A program made the position numbers and the translations under genes. Shown one piece after another: positions 44,500-55,809 of a stretch of 64,000 nucleotides of DNA; position 1 is the stretch's first letter; the number at the start of each line of letters is the position of its first letter. This DNA comes from Ostrinia nubilalis (Eukaryota > Arthropoda > Insecta > Lepidoptera > Crambidae): positions 1,560,001 through 1,624,000 of the forward strand of contig NC_087095.1 of assembly GCF_963855985.1 (NCBI RefSeq). Direction: 5' to 3'. The notes under the pieces are model-generated. The model worked only from the letters and a program-made list of their open reading frames with translations. It was not told where the DNA came from and did not search any database.

Positions 44500-45984
44500 T
44501 CTTATACTTATTATTAAACAGAAACTGAAAACTGTTGTAAAATACCTACTTTTACAAAACCCTATTTCTCATTCCCATCTCAAATAAGGGTCCCTTTTCA
44601 GGACTACGGAGCCCTAAAATAGCAACACCATTATTTCCAACTATTTATCTCTACCAAGATCGATCTGAGTCCGCATTTCTGCCCACTAGTAAATTATTGT
44701 GATTTATCGACGCGCGCGCACAAGGAAGCGGTAAACGTATCTGACAGATACACAGATCGATGTAATCGCTATTTTGCAAGTAGATTATTCGGGCCCTATT
44801 TACATCATTTTACTTGGAAAGCAAGTATTATCAATTTATGTACTTCATGTCCAGATCTTAGATAATGCTGTTGTCAGACAAGCTGTAAATAAGCTAAGAA
44901 GAAAATACGGACCGTTAGTTGCAATATTTTAATAAATATTCAAAGTCTGATCTAATGTCTGTACCTACATAAGTAACCGTAAATTATTAGATAGATAGAT
45001 ATTTATTTGCATCACCATAATGTAGCATGGGGTAGATAAGGCTTAAAGCTAAATAGATCATTATGGACCCTATCGGACACTGCAATTAGAAATTATATTC
45101 AATTTTCAATCAGAAAGTCTGAGTGAATAAAGCATTTTTAATTTTCCTTTCTTTGTTTGTATGGCTCAATTGGACATCGAATACAGAACCAATGGTGAGA
45201 ACTAACTCTTTTATCACTTAGCTACGGTGGGGATAATTTATGCGATACCATTATGCCTCAAATAAATTATACAATAGATCTGTTACATAAAATGAGGTAA
45301 GTAACCATTAATCAAAGTAATTAATAACAATATTGAAGCCATAATAGCTTCGTATCCATAAATAGGTTACTCAAACAAAGCACTAATAAGGAAACAGTTT
45401 AGTGATGTGCCGCAAAAACAAGATGGGATTGTCGACATGGGTGGGAAACGTCATCGATTACAATATCGATAAAAAAATCGGGAAACACCGCGAGAGCATA
45501 CCAGCGCGAGTCACTGGTACAGTCGCGAACAGAGCTTGTATTATGCAACTTAATATCACATTATTCGGGAGCCTTAATAGTTAACTGACTTCAAACTCTA
45601 TATCGTTAACTTAAACCGAGAATATATTATTTCGGTGTTAATCTTATTAATAACAACCTAGTCTTGTAAGTACTTAAGTGTACCTTTTTGTAATTACAAT
45701 AAAGATCTTGTTCTCGTATCAGAAAAATGTTTATCTTAGCGGTCATTTTAATGCCACTATTTGTAAAGCTTTTGCAACAATAATGTTATTTCAATTCATT
45801 CGTCGCTTTTGATTGCGCATGAATGTGGTATGTCAATAATTTGAAATCAGCTTTCATATTTATGAAATGGACAAGTGTCGTACATTTTTATTACATATCG
45901 ATAAGTAGGTAAATTGCTTGAATAACTTTTCATGCATAATTCAATTCATTCAAAAGTATACTATAGTTCACAACGACACTGAAA
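44500..45984. other. Gene-free DNA with degraded repeat phrases
   Basis: Near 44580-44620 is the complement of the AGGGTTCCGTAGTCCTGA phrase seen at 9628. A short TAGA run at 44990-45001 precedes TATTTATTTGCATCACC, likely a non-LTR tail. No gene recognised. Confidence 0.4.
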
Positions 45985-46135
45985 CGTCAAGTGCCAAAAT
46001 CGAAAGTAATAACTCAGTATTGATGGTAGCGCTCTCCTGTAAATGTCACAATTATATAGAAAACATCAAATGGCAAAAATCAAAACTGATAGCCCATTGC
46101 AGTAATCATAGTAGCGCCCTCCTGTCAATGTCATA
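45985..46135 (+). repeat. Tandem pair of a ~75-bp repeat module
   Basis: 45985-46049 and 46065-46135 share the order GTCAAGTGCCAAAAATC-like, then ATAACCCATT-like, then GTAGCGCCCTCCTGTCAATG. A third copy in inverse orientation lies at 48880-48957. Confidence 0.7.
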
Positions 46136-46529
46136 CCTGAGACTCTAAAGTGTTGTACAGCTCTATATCTGAACGGTTATCATGTCATCAAACGTTAACT
46201 GTCAACACATCTATCTTAAGATAGGCCCAGCACTTTTTCTCTCACCATTACCTGCCATTTGCAGCTAGAACAAGGCAATTAAATTTAACGGAAGACCGCG
46301 CGTGCCGCCGGCGCAGATCACACTATTCGATCACATTACGCAACCGCTAGTGATGTTACCTAATCGATAAAATTAATTATCGAGACACACCATTAGTGGG
46401 GCGAGTAACTGTGTTACTTAAGCGGCGAATACGCGATTTCTGCGATATGTAAATTGTGGTGAAATTGAATTTTGGTAAAGCGATAGCAGCTACAAAATGC
46501 AAGATAAGTAGATATGGCTATTTTATACA

Positions 46530-46577
46530 TTCGTTCGTTCGTTCGTTTCAGCCAAATGACGTCCACTGCTGGACAAT
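46530..46577 (-). mobile_element. RTE-type LINE terminal fragment (TTCG tail)
   Basis: (TTCG)n followed by TTTCAGCCAAATGACGTCCA and CTGCTGGACAA, the complement of the last coding residues and tail of the second RTE subfamily. Only about 50 bp survive. Confidence 0.75.
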
Positions 46578-46579
46578 TT

Positions 46580-48190
46580 CGATTAAAATTAATTTTGCAT
46601 CAAAATTATATTTTGTATTATTCAAAAACAAACTAAAGTACTTACAATAATTAAAAATGATTTTCTTATTTTTCTTACAAACAAAAATATAATACAAGTA
46701 GGTACTTTGTGCTAATCACCAATTTTAAGAGGATAAAATAACAATATTCGCATTGTTATCGATAGCGCCAAACTTATCGATAAAAATGCCAGATAAACAT
46801 CACCATCCATTACGTTAACGCGACCGAGATGAACACGTTTTTTGTCTCTCTCGTTCGATAATGCATGTGTTTACCACCGTGTTTGTGTATTCGTTTGTTT
46901 TCGTGACTACTCGTTAATTAGGAAACAATTATGGCGTCATCGCATAATAATTATGAGATAAACAGATTTATGCGATATTGGAGGCGTTTATTGAGCATTT
47001 GATTATCTGGATAGATTTGAAGGAGCCATTGTTAAAATATTATGACCTTTCTATCTCGATCCGAAGCAATTCAATTCTTTTACAATTACATATTGTAAAA
47101 ATAAGTCGAAGCTATGAAAGTAATATTTGTCTTTTAATTTAAGGGCTGATTTTTCAATCGTCAGATAACTTCTGACTGGAGAATAAGTTTGGCATATTGA
47201 CAGTTTCAAATATGAGAAATATGTCAAAATGACAAGTTCATTGGAGCCATGTTACTGGACTGTAATTTCAAACCTTTCAGGCTCGAATTTGAAGCTCATA
47301 AAAGCACTAAAAATAGAAAAACTTTTGATAGGCACTTCATTTTACCTTCTTTCATTTGCAAATATTAAACATTTGAATTTGAAATTACGTTGACATAATA
47401 GAGCTGACATAGACAATATCAAAAAGAGGTTGGTCCACCTATCGGTTCCCAACAACCACTAAGTATTCTTTAAACAGATAAATAAAAAAAAGAAAATTAT
47501 AGAAACAACTTGTTTTGTCAAGAACAAAAAGTCGAAGACCACACATTTCTTTAAAGGAAAAAAGTCCCGTTTCCTTCTCGTATAACCTAAACATCCACAC
47601 ATAAGATTATTAAGGCTTGGTATTTCTGCTAAAGTAGGTATTTCGCGCTGTCAAAATCTGCGCGCGCAATTCTTCGCCGAAGACAGCGCGCCAAAGAGCT
47701 CCCGCCACAATTTCCAGCTACATAGTATAGAAATACGCAGTTGGTTAGGTTAGGTCGACTTCCTTCCCTTCAAGCGTCACACTCACAACACTTTCTAATA
47801 CAAATCATATCCAAGTGATACAAATTAAAACACCTTACAGACTTTTTGGGAATATATTCTAGAATCGAATAAATATGAAATATAACTGCAGAAGTAAACA
47901 CGGTTCAAAGTGGCCGTGGCGTCGCCTGACCTTCTGGAAGTTCTGCGCCGGCTTAAAGAATTTCAAGATTACGTCACCCGACCTATCGGTAGGCCCTTGG
48001 AAGCTTGAGCGACTGGAAAAACATTTTATGATAAGTTACTCTTAGTAGCGATTATTTAGAGTTGGATAATAAATTATAGTTGTTGCAATTCACGAAGCTT
48101 TGCATGTGGTTAATAACATTAATCAGTACACGCATTAATTTTGTTCAGTCTCTTTGTTTATTAATAAATAAAAATATCATACTAAAATTG
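46580..48190. other. Gene-free DNA
   Basis: Near 47150 the phrase GCTGATTTTTCAATCGTCAG looks like the end of a dispersed element, but I found no second end. A GC-richer patch at 47640-47720 holds GCGCGC words. No gene recognised. Confidence 0.4.
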
Positions 48191-48879
48191 CAGAAACATA
48201 TTTGTTTGTATTGGTCTGGGTGTTTTCTTTCTATAATATGTATGACGTATGTACGGGGTTCTGTATCGAAAATTACTATGAGCATCACACGCGGTTACCT
48301 GCTTACCTCTGTGCACTCATGGGAGTTTAAGCAGAGGTCCCTAGAGTTTGACTTTGAGCTTTGTTTATAGTCATTACGAAGCAGACTGATGGGAAACTGC
48401 ACTGTCTTGAATTCGAAAGGGCAATTTGACGGTGTTAGGGGAATTCTAGGAATAAATACAGAGTCTCCTCATTGAGATTGAGATTTCACTTGACATTGAA
48501 CACAATCTGACATGGAGTTTTCAAACACTTGTAAAAATAAAAAGTAATTAAATCAAAGGCACTAAGTAGTATTGATATCAACTTCGAAGAAAATGACTGC
48601 CAAAATTACTTTCTACCCGTTCCACACGTCTTTCATGAATTATATTAAGGAATTGTTAAGCTAAATTTCAAGTAGATTGAACCAAGGAATCACTTTGTCC
48701 CATACAAACTTTGCCCCCTTTTTTCACCCCCTTCATTTCATGACCCCATTTCGGAAAATATTTTCTTATGAGATGCCTACGTCATACAAAGAACACCTTC
48801 CAACTTTCAGGTCTCTACGATATCCGTCAGTCATTTAGGACAAAGCATTTTCATTAGTTGTCCAATACTCTATCGTTCC

Positions 48880-48957
48880 AGTTATGTCATTGACAGGAGG
48901 GCGCTACTATCTTAATGGGTTATTCATTAGTCCCAACTTTATGCCACTTGACATTTC
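48880..48957 (-). repeat. Third copy of the ~75-bp repeat module
   Basis: Contains CATTGACAGGAGGGCGCTAC and ATGCCACTTGACATTTC, the complement of the module found in tandem at 45985-46135. Confidence 0.7.
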
Positions 48958-49285
48958 AGAATCGTTTGACTTTAGATACCTAAGTGATTTGATATTCGGA
49001 GTCTTTTAATGAAATCAAGTTCTGAAATAACTTGAGGTGTTGTACCCGATCAAGCTTTTCATTGCAGGACAGTTAAATGGTTTTATTATTAGTTTCTTCT
49101 CTAAGTCTTAATTTGTCAGAGTAGGTAAAGGCTCCATGAGAGCAAAATTTAGCATTATAATATAGTTTTAATTTTTTTCTTGAAATATTTGACGCCTTGT
49201 AATCTCTCGTTAATATAGGTCCACACAAATAAATAATGTTTGACTTCGACTTTAATAATTATGCTCTTACATAATTATAAATAAA

Positions 49286-49480
49286 CTAGGTTTCCGCCCG
49301 CTGCTTCGCCCGCGTGGAATTTTTCGGTTTTTATATAACCTATTACACTCAGATATAATGTGGCTTTCTATTGGTGAAAGATTTTTTTAAAATCGGTTCA
49401 GTAGATCCCGAGATTACCCCTTACAATTTAACAAATATACAAACACACAAACTTTACCTCTTTATAATATTAAATATAGA
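49286..49480 (-). mobile_element. Helitron-like non-autonomous element, family B copy 5
   Basis: Starts CTAGGTTTCCGCCCGCTGC on + and ends CCTCTTTATAATATTAAATATAGA, split here as CCTCTTTATAAT and ATTAAATATAGA. The base before is A and the base after is T, as for Helitron insertion. 195 bp. Confidence 0.65.
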
Positions 49481-49527
49481 TAGGTAATTTGAAACCCTAT
49501 TTTGTTTTATTCTTTTTTTTATTTTAA

Positions 49528-49602
49528 ATATTTCACAATCCAAACTAATATTTACTGTAAGTAAATGCTAAATAGTAAATATTAGTTTGGATTGTGAAAT
49601 AT
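49528..49602. repeat. Perfect 29-bp inverted repeat with 17-base loop
   Basis: 49528-49556 and 49574-49602 are perfect complements (ATATTTCACAATCCAAACTA onward). The right arm ends exactly where the next Helitron-like element starts with TC (49602-49603). Confidence 0.95.
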
Positions 49603-50124
49603 CCTACTAATATTATAAAGGCGAAAGTTTGGGTGTCTAGATGTCATGATGTCTGGATGTTTGTTACTCTTTCACGCAAAAACTACTGAACGGATTTTGT
49701 TGAAACTTCACAGTATTATTGTTTATAACCCAGATTAACATTATGACGATATGTGGCAAATAAATTTCAATAAATAAATAAGACGTGTCTAAAAAGCGCC
49801 ATCTATCGTCATTGGTTAAAATCTACAGCACAGAGCCCCAATTACGGTAACTTTTAACGTTTCCAATCCAGACGCGCTTCTGATTCTGCGATACGATTGG
49901 TCAAAACAGCTGACGTACGCTGTTGAACGACCAATCGTATCGCAGAATCGAGAAGCGTGTCTGGATTGGAGACGTTAAAAATTACCGTAATCGGGGCTCT
50001 GGACAAACTACGGTATGACGTTCGTAAATATTCATTCGGGGGAAGCCGTGAAACGCCATCTATCAACAACGAAGTAAAACATCATATCTAACGGCGGTAA
50101 AACGAAGTCGCGGGCTGCCGCTAG
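49602..50124 (+). mobile_element. Helitron-like element, long copy carrying a foldback insert
   Basis: Starts TCCTACTAATATTATAAAGG, continues with the family B interior (TTGTTACTCTTTCACGCAAA) and ends GAAGTCGCGGGCTGCCG then CTAG, next base T. It is about 520 bp, longer than its relatives, partly because of the foldback at 49831-50001. Confidence 0.6.
49831..50001. repeat. Foldback element inside the Helitron-like copy
   Basis: 49831-49902 (CAGAGCCCCAATTACGGTAA onward) pairs with 49929-50001 over about 72 bases with few mismatches. The short loop again contains AACAGC/GCTGTT. No coding capacity. Confidence 0.85.
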
Positions 50125-50129
50125 TTTAT

Positions 50130-52190
50130 AATAGGTAGCTTTCCCTCCGCAACCTTATTGGTATTCCATGTATGTGTCTTTTAACTGATTTCTGTTAAAC
50201 ATTTCATGTAAAATTGGTCCAGTTATAACTCTATTTACATCTGCATCTGTAAGCAAGGATTCATGTTCTCCAGCCCAGATGCCGAGTACAGAATCGTCTT
50301 TCAGTGACGTGCAGCTGCCCCTATATTTGACCTAATTTTTATTATTTATTTGTGTCATTGTGCTCTTCTAAAGAGTGTAAGACGATTATATGTAGGTACT
50401 ATAAAAATGTAATTTTAACTCATTGGTTTTGTCTCATATTTGAGGAATGTACTATGTATCATGAGTAGGGTCTTAGTTTAAAAGGATGCCAACGATTTTT
50501 TCAATAGGTAGACAAAATTCATAATTCTTAATTATCAAAAATTTTAGCTTTCTCCAGTAACACTGATGTTATTATACTGTGACTCATCAAAGTCATCATT
50601 GTCAAAAATATTGACAAATCGCGAACTGTCACGACCAAAAAACTGACACGCGTCCGTCCTCCGTAAGCGCCACCGCGCGACTGATTGAGATTGTCCAAGC
50701 CGTCATGGGCGATTTTTTCCACATTTTTTAACATAGTAACTAAATAAGAGCCAATATAAAAATTTCATCCGTTAAAAGCCCTCAAGTTATTTCTGAACTT
50801 TAGTTTAGTAAAAGATTCAGAATCTCAAATCGCTTATTTAAAAAATAAAACCATAAATAGAAAACGAATAGAGGTAACTTTGGGAATTTATTCTATCGAG
50901 TCAACTTCATCAAATCGTGTTTCCATCCGTTAATAGCCCTAGAAAATATCCTCAACTATGCCCAAATAAAATCTTAGCCTTTAATTTTACTGTTTAGTAC
51001 CTCAAAAATGAAAAATGAAAACCTCATTTTCGCCATTTTCACTGCTACCCGGCCTTAAAAAGAAAATAGTTTTTACATCGTTGTGTTAGGAACGATTTTG
51101 CAAACGAAATTACATCTGTTGTCGCTGTACAAGAAATGATCAACCTCATGTAGGCTTAATGTAGCAACCTCGTACATACAACTCAATCTGATTCAATTCA
51201 GTTCACTTTGATACTTACACCTCTATAATATTCCCACCTAATTGCTCTATTCGATATTATGCAGCACACAAGATAGTGCAAATTATCATCATTTCATAAC
51301 ACCACACTAGTATTGATACATACTCGTAAACCTAAATAGTTATACGCAAATGCAATCGTAGTTACAAAATGTACAATGAGATCTGGGCCGGACTGAGAAA
51401 CTAATTTGGCTAACTTAAGTTAAACAGTCACCTTTATTAAGTAAGAGTGTAATTAACATAAAGTTTGTAACACTCAAGAATTTTATTGAAATCATTTACC
51501 CAAAATCGATATTAAATTATTTCCTAGGAAATAGTATTTCAAATGTTTCGTAGGTTATCGTTATACGAATACACTATGGTAAATTATTTTTGTGGTTTGT
51601 AAGTAATTCAATTTTTAAATAAAGAAAAATATTACACTGATTTTACAATTCAGAATTCATCATCAAATTTAAATTTCTTATTAGTATGTAGGTAGGTACG
51701 CCCTTTTCAGGGCACCGATGCCTTTCTACACGACCTAAGTCCGCCCCTGGACTGCAGTGTGGTCCACTATTTAGATAAATACACACCATGGTCGATCGAG
51801 ACTATTCTCTCCAACGCGGAATCGCTCGCGTTGTGCAAGTCGCTATATTACGAGGTAAAGGCGCAGTGTCAATAATAGCGATGAGCGAAAAAAAGCACGA
51901 AAAAGATCCAAAATCTTTGGTTAGGGATCATTTTTATAATTTAATGTAAATTCTTACTTAAAACAATGTATGGGGTTGTTGACTTGTAACCGACAAAAAT
52001 AAAATCTAAATACATAGGTAGCTGTCTAGTTCTGAAGATTTGACTGAAGTTTCCTTTGAATTTATTTGTTTGAACAGCTTCGTGAATGTGCACTGTTCGA
52101 TTATACTCTGCAACTTTAGCACCAATAATCAGGCAGCCTTTACTTGAAAATTCTTGCGACCTTCTTTCTTTCTACTTTCCTAACAACGTT
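50130..52190. other. Gene-free DNA
   Basis: No recognised gene or transposon end. Short open frames lack identifiable domains. Confidence 0.4.
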
Positions 52191-52191
52191 C

Positions 52192-52268
52192 GTTCGTTTC
52201 AGCCGAAAGACGTCCACTGCTGGACAAAGGCCTCCCCCAAGGATTTCCACAAAGACCGGTCCTTTCCT
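52192..52268 (-). mobile_element. RTE-type LINE 3' end (TTCG tail), minus strand
   Basis: GTTCGTTCGTTTCAGCC then GACGTCCACTGCTGGACAAA and GGATTTCCACAAAGACCGG: the complement of the second RTE subfamily's terminus. Confidence 0.8.
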
Positions 52269-52467
52269 AACTTTATTCTCTACCAAAAGATGTCTTTTTT
52301 TTGCCAAAAAAAAAATACTTTTCGCTCACACTGAGGTCATACCTCTATCCCTTCGAGCTGCATTAACGGTAGCTTAAATAAACGTTAATGCTCAAGCACG
52401 ATCGTTAAAATTTATGAATCACGCCCGTTACTGGCACCATCGCCATTAGCGATCTTAAGTAGGCTCT

Positions 52468-52510
52468 GATCGACTAAAAGCTCCCGTAGCGAGAGCTTTT
52501 ATTGATCAAT
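52468..52510. repeat. Short hairpin
   Basis: TGATCGACTAAAAGCTC and GAGCTTTTATTGATCA pair almost completely across a nine-base loop. Function unknown; I see no adjacent gene. Confidence 0.6.
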
Positions 52511-52609
52511 AAGTGTAAACAAGTTATGGATGTGGAAGTTTCATCTGGTAGTTCCCATTCGTTTGAGCCTAATGCCGTCAAAAGCTAGACAAAAGCTTAA
52601 CCCACGGAT

Positions 52610-52692
52610 TTCTGGCCCCACGTTACTCGCATCTAGCTTCCCGTGACCTTCATCAGATCGTCGGTCCACTGAGTGGAAGGCCTGCCTGCACC
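52610..52692 (-). mobile_element. RTE-type LINE fragment, minus strand
   Basis: CCTTCATCAGATCGTCGGTC then CACTGAGTGGAAGGCCTGCC: the complement of the DDLxKV-type coding region of the second RTE subfamily. No tail here. Confidence 0.65.
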
Positions 52693-53422
52693 ACGTTATT
52701 TCGCGTACTAAACTACTATATGCCAGTGATGATAGATTATATTCTTGCACAGTAAAACATTTTATAAGCAGTTCATTACTAATCAATGTCATCTCCTGGA
52801 TCCACGTGCGATTTCCTCCAGCCTACTTGTATGTACCAGGGCGTATACGAAATGTCATCTAGGATCATACGATGAATGATAAGAATGTACAGTGGAGAAC
52901 AATAAAAGTCACACACTATTCACGTAATAAGAATTAATAAGTCACAGAAGTAGATGTAATAAGTCACAAGTCACGTGTCGAAATAGATAAAAATTACTAT
53001 GCCACGGTGAAAACTTAGCATTCAATGCAAAAAACATTATACAACTGAAGTTATGTTTCCGACGTGATTAAAATTTACAGGATCTCCCAAAATTTCGATT
53101 AATATTCAATCAGAAGCCAAAAAGATCCAATCGAGATTCAAAATCGATTAAAATGAAAGTTCAAAATTATTAAGTATGCCATCCACTTTTAAATGAAAGT
53201 ATAGTGATCAAGATGGCCTTGGCTTAATTTCAGGGTTTGCTTTTATTTTACGTAATGCATAAGCCTTTAGACAGCAAGCATGGTCGTATACGTATAGCTC
53301 GCCGTCGTTATGATTTGACAGCTGTGTGTGTTTGTGACGTGCGAAATGACAGCTGCCAAACGCATGGTAAAGTTGCAGCAAGGATGCTACAGTGCGTTAG
53401 TTGGAAAATACTCGTATACTTA

Positions 53423-53540
53423 GGCTGGATTGCACCATCTTACTTTAACTGTAACAAACGTCAAAAATCTGTCAAACTCCATACAAAAAATACCGGTTAT
53501 CGTTATAGTTACCGTTAAAAATAGGTGGTGCAACCCACCC
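53423..53540. mobile_element. MITE, 'GGTTGCACCATCTTACTTT' family, copy 3
   Basis: The left end GGCTGGATTGCACCATCTTA and the right end GGTGGTGCAACCCACCC are inverted repeats. Flanked by TTA (53420-53422) and TAA (53541-53543). 118 bp. Confidence 0.75.
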
Positions 53541-54000
53541 TAAGATGTTAAAAGGTAATCCTCGTAAATTATTGCATTATTTTAGTTAGCAATAAAAATA
53601 TTGAAGCAGGTAAACTTGTATGAAAGAAACCTGAAAAATAGATAAAATATGCAGAGCGAAAAAACTAACACACACTGATTATGTATTAATTTGCCCATTA
53701 TAGGATCAGTATGAAATCGTGTAAAAATACACATAATGGTTCATAAATCATCAAGTTTGTATGGTCAGAATTATTACAAAACATGTTTTTATTCATTTTA
53801 ATTGATAAATACTTGATATCGATCAACTGATCGTTAATTAAAAGTTAACAGTCGTTTAATTAACCACCAATTAGAGTTGACCTTGATAACTATCGATTGG
53901 ATTGTTTCTTACTACGAATATATTGTGTTTAATCATCACTAGACACGAGCCAGACTCTATTTTACAACAATGTTAATGTATTCACACTTATCAACATTTT

Positions 54001-54063
54001 TCGTCGTTTCAGCCAAATGACGTCCACTGCTGGACAAAGAAAGGCCTCCCCCAAGGTTTTCCA
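54001..54063 (-). mobile_element. RTE-type LINE, minus strand, left part of an interrupted copy
   Basis: TTTCAGCCAAATGACGTCCA, CTGCTGGACAAAGAAAGGCC and CCCAAGGTTTTCCA are the complement of the RTE terminus. The copy breaks at TA (54064-54065) and resumes at 55631. Confidence 0.8.
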
Positions 54064-54065
54064 TA

Positions 54066-55628
54066 ATGAGGATCAGTACTGTTGTAGAAAATTCAATAAA
54101 ACTAGTATCTACGTAAATCTTTAAGACATAAGAAAGATATATCTTTTTGAATTATCCAAATCGGACCATTACTTACGAAGATATTAAGTAATAAACATAG
54201 GCCGTTTTTGCCGCTAAAGTCAACGTACGCAGGGCCGCGTGACGTCATTATATCCGAATCGAGCGCAGCCGGCGTACTATTGGGATGGAAAATATTTTTT
54301 TCCAGCTAAACTATCAGTTTTAGAAAAAAACTTTTAATAACATTTATTCATCAAAATAAAGTAACCTATCGACCAGTAATTTTTAAAAATAAAAATTGTG
54401 AAAAATAAGTATCGCTATGTCCAAAAACCACATTTTCATAGGATTCGATGCAATGCGGAGACGCGGTTGGGGTGAGTGTAACTTAATGATTGTTTGTATT
54501 GAACATAATAATACATAATATGATGCTAATACCCAGTCATACCCAGTTTCTGGCCTGGGGGGGGGGGGGGGGGTATGTAATACCCAGCTTCTGGCCGAGG
54601 GGGAGTCATACCCAGCTTATATGCTTATGGGCTGGGGGGAGGGGCTAGCCTTACCCAGCTTCTGGCCTGGGGGGAGGGGGGGGGGGGTCAAGTCATACCC
54701 AGTTTCTGGCATTTTGGGCATGGGGGGGGGGTGTCATACCCAGCTTCTGGCCGAAGGGGAGTCATATCCAGCTTATGCTTATGGCCTGGGGGGATGGGGA
54801 GGGGTCAAGTCATACCCAGTTTCGGGCCTGGGGGGGGGGTATATCATACCCAACTTCTGGCCGAGGGGGAAGTCATGCCCAGCTTATGACCTGGGGAGAG
54901 GAGGGGGGCGGGGGAGTCATACCCAGCTTCTAGGCTAAGATTAAATAGATTTCCAGGAGGGAGCAGCTGTCCTTTCCTGCAGCAGCTGGCCCGCCCATGG
55001 GAACGGCGAATAGACAGGTTTAACTCAGAAAAACTAAATAACAGGTAGGTATTGCGTGTACATCGAAATGATCTTCATAGCAATGTCTTGTAGCCTAGGC
55101 AGAGTGTATCTGCCTCAGCTATACCTTATTGTTAGAAGTAAATAAATTAATACTTATACATTTTTATATTTTACTTGGAAGAAGATATGACTCTAACAAC
55201 ACTTATGAACACTTTATTTGAATAAATCGCCAAATATACCACCGCGGAGACCCCAATCGCGTCTCTGCGTTCCATTGAATCGTATGAGCGTATGGATTTT
55301 TTGCGTTATTTTTCACAATTTATATTTTTAAAAACTACCTATCGATAGCTAACTTTATTCTGATGAATAAATGTCATTACAAGTTTTTCTCTAAAACTGA
55401 TAGTTTGGCTAGAAAAAAATATTTTCTATTCACGCAGTACGCCGGCAGCGTTCGGATCGGATATAGTGACGTCATCGTCCCCGCGCCGGGCGGTCAGTGA
55501 ACTTTTTTAGTAATTTGGCCATAACTTCGTCAATTTTTGTCGTAGAACAAAAATTTTTGGACTGTGTATTAAGGATTTCTTAGCCCTATAAATCTGCATT
55601 CACAGCTAAAAATCGAAATGATCCTCAT
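54066..55628. mobile_element. TA-flanked foldback element carrying a G-rich minisatellite
   Basis: Ends ATGAGGATCA and TGATCCTCAT with TA on both sides (54064-54065, 55629-55630). It splits an RTE copy, which proves insertion. The arms (54066-54475 and 55250-55628) are imperfect inverted repeats: for example GACGTCATTATATCCGA against complement GACGTCACTATATCCGA, and AACTATCAGTTTTAGA in both. The unpaired centre holds the array at 54528-54935. No transposase is seen. The superfamily is unknown; the TA flanks suggest a Tc1/mariner-class mover. Confidence 0.85.
54528..54935 (+). repeat. G-rich minisatellite (CATACCCAGCTTCTGGCC + poly-G units)
   Basis: About eleven units of TCATACCCAGCTTCTGGCC-type sequence, each followed by a G-rich block. 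G runs reach 17 (54557-54573), with others of 9 to 12. Three unit types alternate (CAGTTTCTGGCCTG, CAGCTTCTGGCCGAGG, CAGCTTATGCTTATGG), giving a higher-order repeat of roughly 120-150 bp seen three times. The open frame across it (54621-54938) is a by-product. Confidence 0.95.
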
Positions 55629-55630
55629 TA

Positions 55631-55802
55631 ACGGTCCTGGTTCCCGCATCCAGGTTCTTCCCGCGACCTTTACAGGTCCACCTAGTTAGTAGGAGGCCTG
55701 CCCACGCTACGTCTTTCAGCCCGTGGTCGCTACTTGAGGACTTTTCTGCCTCAACGGCCATCGTCTCTGCGAGCTATGTGCCCCGCCCGCTGCCACTTGA
55801 TT
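55631..55802 (-). mobile_element. RTE-type LINE, minus strand, right part of the interrupted copy
   Basis: ACGGTCCTGGTTCCCGCATC, TTCTTCCCGCGACCTTTAC and AGGAGGCCTGCCCACGCTAC continue the RTE complement from 54063. One TA at the junction restores the expected order TTCCA-TA-ACGGTCC. Confidence 0.8.
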
Positions 55803-55809
55803 TTAACAA

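Noticed and set aside
53237..53518. 93-codon open frame with several Cys residues
   Set aside because: Its 3' part runs through a MITE (53423-53540) and no secreted-protein leader or domain is present.
54621..54938. 105-codon Gly/Pro-rich open frame
   Set aside because: Produced by the G-rich minisatellite; no start context or conservation evidence.
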